From Moduliflexus sp964602655 (GTDB lineage Bacteria; Moduliflexota; Moduliflexia; Moduliflexales; Moduliflexaceae): a stretch of DNA of 64,000 nt. The stretch is taken from contig CAZRSF010000013.1 of assembly GCA_964602655.1 (NCBI GenBank), forward strand, positions 1-64,000, given 5' to 3'. Below the pieces are notes generated by a model. The model was given only the letters and a program-made list of their open reading frames with translations, was not told the origin of the DNA and did no database searches. The position numbers were made by a program, and so were the translations under genes. Positions 33,540 through 42,255 of this stretch are shown here, one piece after another (within the stretch, counting starts at the first letter, position 1; each line of letters starts with the position of its first letter).

Positions 33540-34316
33540 ATGGAACAACCTGGGAAAATCTGTATTTCTTCCGTGCTGTGCTGGATCACGTCCATCATGA
33601 TGGCGGTCGCGCTGTACATGGTGTTTATTTACGCGCCGGAAGAAAAAACAATGGGCGTTGTGCAGCGGATTTTTTATTTCCATGTCTCCTCCGCCTGGAT
33701 CGCGTTTCTCGCCTTTTTTATCGTCATGGTCTCGAGCGTCGGCTTTTTGCTCACGCGAAAAGCGCGCTGGGATATTTTGGCGCATGCGTCCGCCGAAATC
33801 GGGACGCTATTCTGCTCGTTCGTCATGCTGACCGGGCCGCTCTGGGCGAAACCGGTCTGGAACGTCTGGTGGACATGGGATATGCGTTTGACGACGACGC
33901 TCGTCCTCTGGCTGATGTATGCGGGCTATTTGATGCTGCGCAGATATTCGGAGGGCGAACGCGGCGCGGTACATGCGGCGGTCTTTGGCATTATCGCCTT
34001 TCTTGACGTGCCGTTCGTCTATTTCTCGGTGCAATGGTGGCGCGGGATGCATCCCGGCGCCGTTGTGACATCGAAAAACGGCGGCCTTGCCCCGGAAATG
34101 CTGACCACCTTATTTGTTTGCCTCGTGACCTTCTTGTTCTTATTCCTATATCTGCTGCAACATCGCGTAGCCATTACAAAGATGGAAGCAGATATTGACA
34201 AAATCTATCGCTCGTTAAACGAACATCATGTGCATAAAGGGTTTTTAGTCGAAAACGAAAATTTCGTGATTGAAGAATATCATGTAGATTATAATCGAGG
34301 GAGAAAAAAGTCATGA
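33540..34316 (+). CDS. ccmC: Haem-handling protein CcmC
   Basis: A 258-residue membrane protein with the tryptophan-rich WWD-type motif around VWNVWWTWDMRLT, which binds haem between helices. Conserved His residues occur in IFYFHVSSAW and SVQWWRGMHPG. It attaches haem to CcmE. E. coli CcmC is about 245 residues. The C-terminus is a charged coil (about 205-258). It overlaps ccmD by 4 nt (ATGA). No ccmE or ccmF is seen within the window. Confidence 0.94.
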   Translation: MEQPGKICISSVLCWITSIMMAVALYMVFIYAPEEKTMGVVQRIFYFHVSSAWIAFLAFFIVMVSSVGFLLTRKARWDILAHASAEIGTLFCSFVMLTGPLWAKPVWNVWWTWDMRLTTTLVLWLMYAGYLMLRRYSEGERGAVHAAVFGIIAFLDVPFVYFSVQWWRGMHPGAVVTSKNGGLAPEMLTTLFVCLVTFLFLFLYLLQHRVAITKMEADIDKIYRSLNEHHVHKGFLVENENFVIEEYHVDYNRGRKKS

Positions 34317-34453
34317 AATATTTTTTCTTATTTACCGCGTATGTGTTGATTTGGGCGGGTTTAGCGTGGTATATGTCCACGCTGTCGAAAAAACAACAAC
34401 TCTTGCGGGATGAAATCTACATCCTCAAAAATCGTCTGCGCGTGAGAGAATAG
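34313..34453 (+). CDS. ccmD: CcmD-like small membrane protein
   Basis: A 46-residue protein: one N-terminal transmembrane helix with aromatic residues (FLFTAYVLIWAGLAWYM), then a basic charged helix. Size, topology and position immediately after ccmC (ATGA overlap) fit CcmD, which is needed to release holo-CcmE from CcmC. Sequence conservation in CcmD is weak, so the call rests on topology and context. Confidence 0.8.
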   Translation: MKYFFLFTAYVLIWAGLAWYMSTLSKKQQLLRDEIYILKNRLRVRE

Positions 34454-34466
34454 CCATATTGACAAC

Positions 34467-34497
34467 GCTGTCAGGCACTTCGAACGTGTCTGACAGC
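34467..34497. repeat. Dispersed GTCAGACAC hairpin, copy 4
   Basis: Twelve-bp arms 34467-34478/34486-34497 with one G-U mismatch and loop TTCGAAC between convergent ccmD and manC. It may act as a terminator for either strand, although no T-run follows. Confidence 0.75.
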
Positions 34498-34504
34498 TCT
34501 CTTC

Positions 34505-35560
34505 CTATAAATACTGCGTCAACCCGCGCCGCTGGAGTTCATCCACCATTTCTTTGACTTTCTGCGCATAATCGCGATGGCAGACTAACACGGTCTCCCG
34601 GACTTTCACGACGACCAAATCATTCACTCCGACCAGCGAAATCAAGCCGTCATCCGCATAGGCGATATTATTTCGGCTTTCCAGCGCTACCACGTTGCCT
34701 TTGAGCGTATTCCCTTCATGATTCGTATCCCAGACTTCCGGCAGCGCCGCCCATGAGCCGACGTCATTCCAGGCAAATGTCGCCGGGATGACAAAGGTGG
34801 ATTCCGCTTTTTCCATGATGCCGTAGTCAATCGAAACCGGCTTCAATTCGGCAAACACGTCTGCAATCATGCGCCGCTCGTCCGATGTGCCGATGGCCGC
34901 TTTGATGCGCATCAAACCTTGATGCAATTCCGGCAAAAAGCGTTCGATGGCGCGGAGCAGCGTGGAGACTTTCCAGATAAACATCCCACTGTTCCAGTAA
35001 TATTCGCCGGATTCGAGAAACATCTGCGCGGTGTCGGCGTCGGGTTTTTCCGTAAACCGACGCACGGCATATACGCCGTCTCGATGCTGCCCTCCACGCT
35101 GAATATAGCCGAAACCGGTTTCTGGCGCGGTCGGATGAATGCCGAACGTCACGAAATGTTCCCCCGCTGACGCGACCTCGACGGCGACGTTCAGCAAGCG
35201 CGTCAATTCTTCCCGCTCGCGAATCACGTGATCGGCGGGAAGCACGAGCATACAGGCGTCGGGGTCGTCAATATACAGCGCCGCCAAACCGACGCATGGC
35301 GCGGTATTTCTCCCCACTGGCTCCAACACGATATTTCGAGTAGGAACGTCAGAGAGTTGTTCGCAAATCTGTTGATAGATATTCTCGCCGGTCACGACCA
35401 GCACTCGTTCAGGGGGAATAAGCGGGGCAATGCGCTCGACGGTGTCCTGAAGCAAACTTTTTTGATGGAAAAATTCCCAGAGTTGTTTCGGCATATTTTC
35501 CCGGCTTTGCGGCCAAAGCCGGGTTCCCTTGCCTCCAGCCATAATCACGGCATGAATCAT
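34505..35560 (-). CDS. manC: Mannose-1-phosphate guanylyltransferase
   Basis: A 351-residue nucleotidyltransferase that makes GDP-mannose from mannose-1-phosphate and GTP for glycan synthesis. The GTP-binding motif MAGGKGTRLWPQSRENMPKQ (residues 7-26) is shifted to the N-terminus as normal. VLPADHVI, GFGYIQRG, FTEKPD and WNSGMFIW are family motifs. The phosphomannose isomerase domain of bifunctional ManC/AlgA is absent, so it is the short, monofunctional form. The small acidic protein lies upstream. The pathway fits exopolysaccharide or LPS synthesis. Confidence 0.93.
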   Translation of the reverse strand: MIHAVIMAGGKGTRLWPQSRENMPKQLWEFFHQKSLLQDTVERIAPLIPPERVLVVTGENIYQQICEQLSDVPTRNIVLEPVGRNTAPCVGLAALYIDDPDACMLVLPADHVIREREELTRLLNVAVEVASAGEHFVTFGIHPTAPETGFGYIQRGGQHRDGVYAVRRFTEKPDADTAQMFLESGEYYWNSGMFIWKVSTLLRAIERFLPELHQGLMRIKAAIGTSDERRMIADVFAELKPVSIDYGIMEKAESTFVIPATFAWNDVGSWAALPEVWDTNHEGNTLKGNVVALESRNNIAYADDGLISLVGVNDLVVVKVRETVLVCHRDYAQKVKEMVDELQRRGLTQYL

Positions 35561-35614
35561 ACGGCGCTCCTCTGTCGCGACTCGCCGCGATTCCCGATGC
35601 AGATAGACAGCAAT

Positions 35615-35887
35615 TTACTCGTCGTCATTTTCGCCATAGCGGTAATTATATTCGTCGAAACGTTCGTCTTCTTCTTCTTCCCCGACGTCATCATAGTCGT
35701 CTTCTTCATCATATTCCTCTTCATCTTCAGTCTGTTCGTAATTTTCGTCTTCCACTTCTTGAAGATGCTGATCAATATCCGTCGCCAATTCTAAGCACAA
35801 ATCGCGAATATCTTCCAGGCGATTCGGCGAACGGAGTAATAATTCTGATAAACGCTCCATTTTGCCGCTGATTTCAACTCGCATCAT
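35615..35887 (-). CDS. Small highly acidic protein
   Basis: About 90 residues from ATG 35887, with GGAGG 8 nt upstream; a longer frame from 35962 has no ribosome binding site. The N-terminal half is helical (MERLSELLLRSPNRLEDIRDLCLELATDIDQHLQEVE). The C-terminal half is almost all Glu, Asp, Tyr and Asn (EEEYDEEDDYDDVGEEEEDE). Function unknown; it could be a charge-based binding tail. Its gene lies upstream of manC on the same strand, with about 54 nt between them. Confidence 0.7.
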   Translation of the reverse strand: MMRVEISGKMERLSELLLRSPNRLEDIRDLCLELATDIDQHLQEVEDENYEQTEDEEEYDEEDDYDDVGEEEEDERFDEYNYRYGENDDE

Positions 35888-36157
35888 AACTTCACCCTCC
35901 ATAGCTGTCCCCATGACTGTCCCGCGCGCCGAAACAACGCTTCCGACGCGTCGAGAAATCATACTGCATCATTCGGCGCATGTTGAGAATTTTCAGAAAC
36001 GCAACCGTGTGTTTACGCCGAAAACAACACGTTCACCACATGGCTGAAAACCGGCCGAACGGGTCAGAAATTTTCTTGAAACTCCCCATAGATACGGGGT
36101 CTTTCGTCGCCAAACACCGTTAGTATTTGCGAGAAAATCCTGTCAAGAAAATATTTC

Positions 36158-39100
36158 TCATGGCAAAGAGAGTTCTTCAACAAAATGAATATCGCCGAAA
36201 AGGCGCGGCTCTCTGGCCAATCCATTGCCACCCGAACCGCCGAACCAATTGATAAAGGTCTCGCGCCCGCTGCCGTCATCTTCATACCAGGCCAGAGAAC
36301 AGCCGAACCAGCCCGGCAGCGCAGGGCGCAGCGGCTCAAGTTCCGCCCAGGGAATCGCGAGTTCATACTGGATGCCGTCAGGCATCGGCTTCGATGCGAT
36401 TCGAATTGACGTGTTCCCTGCCGCATGCGCGAACGTCGCCTGCTTGCGACGAATCACCGGGCCAGCGGCGCTCATGCCGATGTCGAATGTATGAATCTGG
36501 CGCAAATCGCGCGGAATCGGCAAAATGGACGCATCCGCCGTGTCGGGCAGCGGGTCGATCTGAAGGCTCAATGTATCGCCGTCCCAAAATGATCCCAAGG
36601 TCTGCTGCGGCATAACGTGGTCGTCAAAGACGCGCGTCGCGACGTATAAGAATTCGTCATCCCATAGCATCTGCCAGGCCGCGCTGAAATCGTCATTGCT
36701 CGTCCACTGCATTTCACCGCCGTAATCTTTGGCAAAAAAGGTCAGGCCGTTCAGCCGGTTGGCCGGATTGACAAAGAGCGGCGCAGCATGCTGCCAGTCG
36801 CCCAAATCGCCATCAATAACAAGCGGCGTTTTGGCTTTCACCGCAGGCCGAAACGCAAATCCGCGTCCCTGCCGCGCTTCGAGACCAGATTTCTCGCGCA
36901 CAAGCGCTTCGACGAAGTAGCCCTCACCGACGCCGAATGTGACGAGATAACCGGAATGCGGCAAATAATGCGTGAGCCGCATGGCGCCGCCTTCCAACGG
37001 CTGCGCTTGCTGGACGAATCGCTGCAAGTTCGCATCAACTGTTTCGACAAGATATTCTTGCGCCTGTTCGGGCATTCCGGTCATGGTAAAATCATACGAG
37101 CCAGATGCGCCGGGCGCAAGCGAGAACGTCTGTTTCAGCGGCGCAACCTGCACCCAGCCCGATGGATTCAACCAAACGTCGCCTTCGCGAGGCTCTGAAG
37201 AATGATTGGTGATGCGAACTTGAAGCGTCGGCGCGTCGGCGGAAGCCGCTGTTTTCAATACAGGTCGCAGCCGAACGTCGAGCGGCGGAAGATCGCGGAC
37301 TGACGCCGTTGTCGAGGCCAGGACATGATCTTGAGACACAAATTCGGCGACGACGTTCAGGTCGGTCTGGCGTCCCAACTCGACCTGTTCATAATAGGCG
37401 TTCCGCTTGATGCCTTCAGGGATGGAAATTTCATACATGACGTCCGCGCCACGCTGCCGGCTCAATAGAATTTCATGTTCGTCCAATTCCATTTTTTTCG
37501 CCAACAGCGATCCCATCGGATCGTGATACTGAACTCTATAGTTGACGATTTCCAGGCCATCCGGCTGCGTCAGGCGAAGTTCGCCGCGCAACGCGACATC
37601 GCTCGCATTATACAGACGATACGTCAACGTCGCAGTTTTGGCAACGCCGGATTTTACCTCAATCAGTCGCGGTTCGACGGTCAGCAGCGGCTCGTCAACA
37701 GAAATGGCAAGCTGCGCGATCTCATCGTCCGTCATGTCCGGCAGCAAAAAATAGTGTGGTTCCGGCGAAAGATTCAGGTGCGCTTCGCCGTTGTATTGAT
37801 GAAGCAGCCCTTCTTCGCCAAGCATATTGACGACTGAAATCGGCGCAGCGCTCACGCCGTTCGGCAGGCGCAATGCGGCTTCTTGATGACCGAAAACGGT
37901 CCACGCGACAAGCAGCGTATCGGCAACCCCTTGTGATTGTTTTCGCTGATAGACTTGACAGAACACGTTCGCATCGCCTGCGTCCAGCGTTTTCACCAAT
38001 TTTCTGTCCTCTAACATGCGCGTCATTGTGGCATACGCCGGCAGCAGCGGCAGTGGCGTCAGATCGTACCGAAACATCGAGCTGCGTCCCAGCGACATGG
38101 AATGCCCGTAATTTTTCGAGAGCGGCGTCCGCCCTGTGTAAATATTCGTGCCGGGAATCATCCGGTTCATGCCCGACGCAAGACCGAATAGATGATGCCG
38201 AATGCTGTAGGCCGCGATTTGCTCTTGCGCCACACCCGTGTTCTGCCATTCGCCGCGATCCAGATTCAGATGTTCGAAATACGCCCATTCCACATTCCAG
38301 AGTTCGGTTTGCGGCGCACCATGCGCCGCAAACAACGTGCGCAACGCGGCGGCGTCCTCGTCCAATCCGGCATATTCCGGCGGCGTCGGCGTGTTGTAGG
38401 ACATCGCTGCGACTGCGTCGAAAAACGGCGTTCCGCTGCCGATTGCCTGTAATAACTGCCGCACATACGCGACATTAAACCACGCCATGCCGCCGACGAC
38501 CGTCTTCGCGTCCGGCGCGGCCTGCTTGACGATTTCGGAAAACCGACGCATGTTGGCGGCGAAAAGCTGCGCTGGAACGCGCAAATCCGTTTCCCAAAAG
38601 TTGGAAAAGATTCGTTGTCCAGCCTGAAGATACGGCTGAATCTGTTGCCGCAGTTTTTCCTCTTCCGCTGGCTTTCCCTGCGGCAACGTCCAGATCATCG
38701 GTATCACGTCGAACGCGCCGGTCTGGAACAGATGCAATCGCTCTAATTCCGGGAACATCACGATCAGTTTGACGCCGAGTTTTTCATAGAATTCCACCAT
38801 CTCGCGCCCCGGCTGATCCCAGTACATCATGCCGAACGGCGAATCCGGCTTGCGTCCAATAGTATTCGGAACAATGATCGCCGCCGCGCTATAGCCGTGA
38901 TAGACAGGCGTTTCCTGCTCGCGCAGCGTGTACTCCATCACTACGTATCGCGCGGTTTTCGACGGGATCGTGGTGGTTTGCTGCTGCGTGGCGTGGGCGG
39001 GAATCGAAAACGCCAGCGTGTCGCGCAGCAGCGCATTCCCTTGATAATCGGACGCGAAGACATCCAATTGGTACGTTTTGGCAGACGCGGAAAAATTGTG

Positions 39101-40015
39101 AACAACGACATCAAACGATAGCGGGTCTTGCGGCGAAAAGACGTGATATTTCTGCGTTCCGCGCACTTCGACCGGAGGCCGCCGGATGAGCGTGCGTCCG
39201 AACCAGACATTACCGCCATTTGCGCCGAATTCGATGTTGGAGATCATCCGTTCCGTTCCGCACAAGCCGAGATCGACAAGACTGACTGTCAGCGTATGCC
39301 AGCCGCTTTTTTGCGGAAACTGTCCGGCGTAAAAATTTGCCGGACGATTATCGGTCATCATCACCGTCTCCGGCTGCTGCGTCCAACGCGCCTGCGCCAA
39401 AATCGGTTCGCTTCTCGGCGTCCCGACATGCGCGGTTTCGATCCGAAGCCAGACCTGCGCCGGGAGTTGCTCTTCAGGAAAATAGACCTCTTGAATCAGC
39501 GAACCATTGACGGGAAGAATATGAGGCAGGACGCCATTTACTCGATGCCCCTGAGCGTCAGCCGCGTAGTGCAACCGCGTCGCGCTGCCAGTCGCCGGAT
39601 TCGTCAGTAGAGATGACCATTGCCAGTTTTCAGATGGGTGAAAATAGGGTGGAAGCGGATCGTCAACAATCGCCGTTTCCGCCGTCATTTCCGCGTTCGC
39701 GTCCCAGAGATTCATCCATTTGAGCGCAAGCATCCGCTTTGCCAGCGCCGCCTGTCTGCCGGGCTCGGCTTCTTGCGCATATCTTGCCTGGACATGCTTG
39801 AGCAGGTCTTGTTCGGAAATCAGGGCAGGATCAAACACGCCATGCTGCTCAAAACGGTTGAGTATCTCGTCAAGCGTGGGATTGGCAGCGGCGCATGGCG
39901 AAAAACTCAGGAGCAAGAGCGCTACGTTGCATATAAGCCGTAGATGACAGGATATTCTCGTTGGACGACTCACTCTTATCGCAGATTTTACGGGCATGGT
40001 AGTGAAAATATTCAT
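36158..40015 (-). CDS. Giant secreted glycosidase-like protein with CBM9-like end
   Basis: A 1285-residue exported protein with a signal segment about 25-44. N-terminal beta domains (about 60-380) include FDVVVHNFSASAKTYQLDVFASD, similar to Ig-like domains. A TIM-barrel-type region (about 390-640) follows with MIWTLPQGKP, RIFSNFWETDLR, YNTPTPPEYAG and TELWNVEWAY, where Glu before WAY is a candidate catalytic acid as in clan GH-A glycosidases. More beta domains follow. The C-terminus (about 1065-1280) reads like a CBM9/DOMON-like module (VIDGDLGDW, WDDEFLYVATRVFDDHV, FWDGDTLSLQIDP, AIPWAELEPL). Probably a surface or secreted polysaccharide-active protein. No enzymatic activity is proven by these motifs. 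Confidence 0.7.
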   Translation of the reverse strand: MNIFTTMPVKSAIRVSRPTRISCHLRLICNVALLLLSFSPCAAANPTLDEILNRFEQHGVFDPALISEQDLLKHVQARYAQEAEPGRQAALAKRMLALKWMNLWDANAEMTAETAIVDDPLPPYFHPSENWQWSSLLTNPATGSATRLHYAADAQGHRVNGVLPHILPVNGSLIQEVYFPEEQLPAQVWLRIETAHVGTPRSEPILAQARWTQQPETVMMTDNRPANFYAGQFPQKSGWHTLTVSLVDLGLCGTERMISNIEFGANGGNVWFGRTLIRRPPVEVRGTQKYHVFSPQDPLSFDVVVHNFSASAKTYQLDVFASDYQGNALLRDTLAFSIPAHATQQQTTTIPSKTARYVVMEYTLREQETPVYHGYSAAAIIVPNTIGRKPDSPFGMMYWDQPGREMVEFYEKLGVKLIVMFPELERLHLFQTGAFDVIPMIWTLPQGKPAEEEKLRQQIQPYLQAGQRIFSNFWETDLRVPAQLFAANMRRFSEIVKQAAPDAKTVVGGMAWFNVAYVRQLLQAIGSGTPFFDAVAAMSYNTPTPPEYAGLDEDAAALRTLFAAHGAPQTELWNVEWAYFEHLNLDRGEWQNTGVAQEQIAAYSIRHHLFGLASGMNRMIPGTNIYTGRTPLSKNYGHSMSLGRSSMFRYDLTPLPLLPAYATMTRMLEDRKLVKTLDAGDANVFCQVYQRKQSQGVADTLLVAWTVFGHQEAALRLPNGVSAAPISVVNMLGEEGLLHQYNGEAHLNLSPEPHYFLLPDMTDDEIAQLAISVDEPLLTVEPRLIEVKSGVAKTATLTYRLYNASDVALRGELRLTQPDGLEIVNYRVQYHDPMGSLLAKKMELDEHEILLSRQRGADVMYEISIPEGIKRNAYYEQVELGRQTDLNVVAEFVSQDHVLASTTASVRDLPPLDVRLRPVLKTAASADAPTLQVRITNHSSEPREGDVWLNPSGWVQVAPLKQTFSLAPGASGSYDFTMTGMPEQAQEYLVETVDANLQRFVQQAQPLEGGAMRLTHYLPHSGYLVTFGVGEGYFVEALVREKSGLEARQGRGFAFRPAVKAKTPLVIDGDLGDWQHAAPLFVNPANRLNGLTFFAKDYGGEMQWTSNDDFSAAWQMLWDDEFLYVATRVFDDHVMPQQTLGSFWDGDTLSLQIDPLPDTADASILPIPRDLRQIHTFDIGMSAAGPVIRRKQATFAHAAGNTSIRIASKPMPDGIQYELAIPWAELEPLRPALPGWFGCSLAWYEDDGSGRETFINWFGGSGGNGLAREPRLFGDIHFVEELSLP

Positions 40016-40047
40016 AGGGGCGTTCGATTGAATACCCCTATGAATTA

Positions 40048-41214
40048 CTATTCGACATCAGGGTTGATTTGATTCGGAAGGCCAAACGCTTTTTGACTGC
40101 CGGAGCCACATAAATTCCCTTGCGTGGAAAATGTCGAGCGCGCAACTGCCGAACCAGCGGAGGTATGCACGACATAACGCGATTCCCAAACGCATTCGGC
40201 GCTGACATACGGGCAACTGCCGCAGGGGTTGACTTCGTTCATCCACTCTCGCACTAAGGCGGTTTGCCCTGGCGCAACGCTCGCCACGCCATCCGGCGCA
40301 AACCCGCCGCTCCGTCCGGACACACAGCTTCCCGCAGGTTTATCTTTGATCAAGACGACTTCATATTCAATCGTTCCAAGCAGAATTTCGGCAGCGGTAT
40401 TATTTTTAACTGTCAGTTGATTCACGACAGACGCGCCGCAACTCGTCTGCACAGCGGGAGTTTTCGTCACCTGCGCGATCACATTTTTGGTCTGATCATC
40501 AACCGAACCCCACGAACTTCCGTCATTCTCATTGCCGCCGCCGCTGCCCAACGCGATTGCCGCGCCTGCCGCAGCCCCGGCGCCAAGTCCAAGCCCGACC
40601 AACGTTTTTTTGCCGAATCCGCCTGATTTTTTGGCGATTTTTACCGAATGTTCTGTTTCGGCAGATTCATCGGTCAGCAATGCGATCTCCTCGGCATTTT
40701 CGAGCAATGACGGCGTATCGGATGCCATATCCCAGATCACATTATTTCCGCCAAAGCCAATCTCAGAGGATAGCGTTTCCTCGGCAAGCACGATAATCTC
40801 TTGCGATGTCTGCGCTTGCCGATATTGCGGGCAAGACTTTTCTTCGTCAACCGGCGCGGAAAAGCGTTCGGTTTTCACAGCCCGCCCGCTATCGTCCAAC
40901 ACGAGCAGCAAATAATCAATGATGGTTGTGTCAGGCTTCGGAGATGGCAACACGGCCAGATATTTCCCGGAAACCTCCACCGGAAGGCGCATAAAGTAAT
41001 ACGCATCCGTCTGCGACGATTTGAAATAGACGCGCACCTCAGCAGGCGGCGCAGGCGCAAGCGCTTCGAACGCAATCGCGACCGGCGATCCTTCAACAGC
41101 GCATAATAACGGCGTATGCCGAATCTGAACGGCGGTTTCCGCTCTCAGCGCTACGGGGACGATTGAGATAAGTCCGACAAGCATTCCGACAACATAATAT
41201 TTCAGGCGTTTCAT
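40048..41214 (-). CDS. Exported protein with glycine-zipper segment
   Basis: About 388 residues from ATG 41214, chosen because GGAGG precedes it; an in-frame ATG at 41229 does not show one. A signal peptide ends near LRAET. The N-terminal domain is beta-rich and proline-rich. A Gly/Ala-rich hydrophobic stretch (LVGLGLGAGAAAGAAIALGSGGG, about 213-235) could be a glycine zipper inserting into membrane. The Cys-containing C-terminal domain (SCGASV, NPCGSCPYVS, GNLCGSGS) may form disulfides. Function is unknown. It is next to the giant secreted protein gene, same strand, 32 nt apart, so probably one operon. Confidence 0.65.
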   Translation of the reverse strand: MKRLKYYVVGMLVGLISIVPVALRAETAVQIRHTPLLCAVEGSPVAIAFEALAPAPPAEVRVYFKSSQTDAYYFMRLPVEVSGKYLAVLPSPKPDTTIIDYLLLVLDDSGRAVKTERFSAPVDEEKSCPQYRQAQTSQEIIVLAEETLSSEIGFGGNNVIWDMASDTPSLLENAEEIALLTDESAETEHSVKIAKKSGGFGKKTLVGLGLGAGAAAGAAIALGSGGGNENDGSSWGSVDDQTKNVIAQVTKTPAVQTSCGASVVNQLTVKNNTAAEILLGTIEYEVVLIKDKPAGSCVSGRSGGFAPDGVASVAPGQTALVREWMNEVNPCGSCPYVSAECVWESRYVVHTSAGSAVARSTFSTQGNLCGSGSQKAFGLPNQINPDVE

Positions 41215-41321
41215 GTGTATCCTCCACATTTCAGGCCGGACAGGCTGAAAAATTCGTAGGCGTCTCCACGAATTCGCTTGATCTCGGCAAAAATTTCTAC
41301 CACTATTGAGAAATCAATCAA

Positions 41322-41385
41322 TTTCTTCTTGACGAAGTTTTGCGAGGCTATCAATCAGAACCTACGAAATTTAATCAAGAAGAAA
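41322..41385. repeat. Inverted repeat in divergent intergenic region
   Basis: Perfect 11-bp arms TTTCTTCTTGA (41322-41332) and TCAAGAAGAAA (41375-41385), 42 bp apart. It could be a regulator binding site or part of a hairpin upstream of the TPR operon. TTGACG overlaps the left arm. Confidence 0.4.
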
Positions 41386-41506
41386 GTGTCACAGAAACAG
41401 AAAGCGCGTGAAGGTCGCAAGTTCGAAGAAAAAAATCATTCTTTCTCAGATTTTCTCCTTTACAATAGCGCGCGCAAGAGATAGGCGACAATTCAGGAGG
41501 AATATT

Positions 41507-42253
41507 ATGAAATTATACCGATGGCTCTGTGTATCCGGGATGGTGTTATGCGTCGGCTGCGGTCCGACGGTTCAGGAACAACGCCAAAAAGCCGAGGCCA
41601 ATTACAAAATCGGCGAAGCTGAAATGAGGTCAGGCAATTATTCGGAAGCGATCAAATTTCTGAAAGATGCCCAGAAAGACAATCCGAATGACGCCAAAAT
41701 TTATAACGCGCTCGGCTGTATTTATATTGAATACCACCAATATGACGAGGCGATCTCAATGTTTGAGAGAACTATCCGACTTGATCCGAACCTGCCGGAT
41801 GCGCATAATTCGCTTGGCACGGTGTACGCAAGACTTGAGCGATGGGATCAAGCGATTGCCGAATTCAATAAGGCGTTAAACGACCCTTTGTATCAAACTC
41901 CTGAATTAGCCCACTATAACTTAGGATTGGCACTGATGGAAAAAGGCGACCATATCAATGCGGTCAAAGAATTCCATTCCACCATCGAAATCCGACCGAA
42001 TTTCGGCCAGGCGTTGAATCAATACGGCATTGCACTGTACCGGATGAATCGGAACCAGGAAGCAATCAAACGCTTCAAACAGGCGATTGACGTGTCTCCT
42101 GATTTTATCGATCCGTATGTCAATCTTGGATTGGTGTATATGAAACAGGGCAAACGCGACGACGCTATTGCGCAGTTCAAGTCCGTGCTTGGTCGCTCGA
42201 CTGACGAAAAAATACGATCAGAAACAGAACGTTATCTGGAAATGTTGGAATAG
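41507..42253 (+). CDS. PilW/PilF-like TPR lipoprotein
   Basis: A 248-residue lipoprotein with lipobox CVGC at residue 18-21 and six TPR units (NYSEAIKFLKDAQKDNPNDAKIYNALGCIYIEYHQYDEAI ... DDAIAQFKSVL). It resembles PilF/PilW, the pilotin that helps PilQ assemble, but the same architecture occurs in many TPR lipoproteins. Start ATG 41507 has AGGAGG 6 nt upstream; a longer frame from 41408 lacks a signal. It heads an operon with the giant TPR and barrel genes (2-nt gap to the next). pilQPON lies 17 kb away. Confidence 0.7.
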   Translation: MKLYRWLCVSGMVLCVGCGPTVQEQRQKAEANYKIGEAEMRSGNYSEAIKFLKDAQKDNPNDAKIYNALGCIYIEYHQYDEAISMFERTIRLDPNLPDAHNSLGTVYARLERWDQAIAEFNKALNDPLYQTPELAHYNLGLALMEKGDHINAVKEFHSTIEIRPNFGQALNQYGIALYRMNRNQEAIKRFKQAIDVSPDFIDPYVNLGLVYMKQGKRDDAIAQFKSVLGRSTDEKIRSETERYLEMLE

Positions 42254-42255
42254 TT

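Noticed and set aside
269..34497. CRISPR-like repeats
   Set aside because: The four hairpins are kilobases apart with no regular spacers and no cas genes; they are dispersed palindromes.
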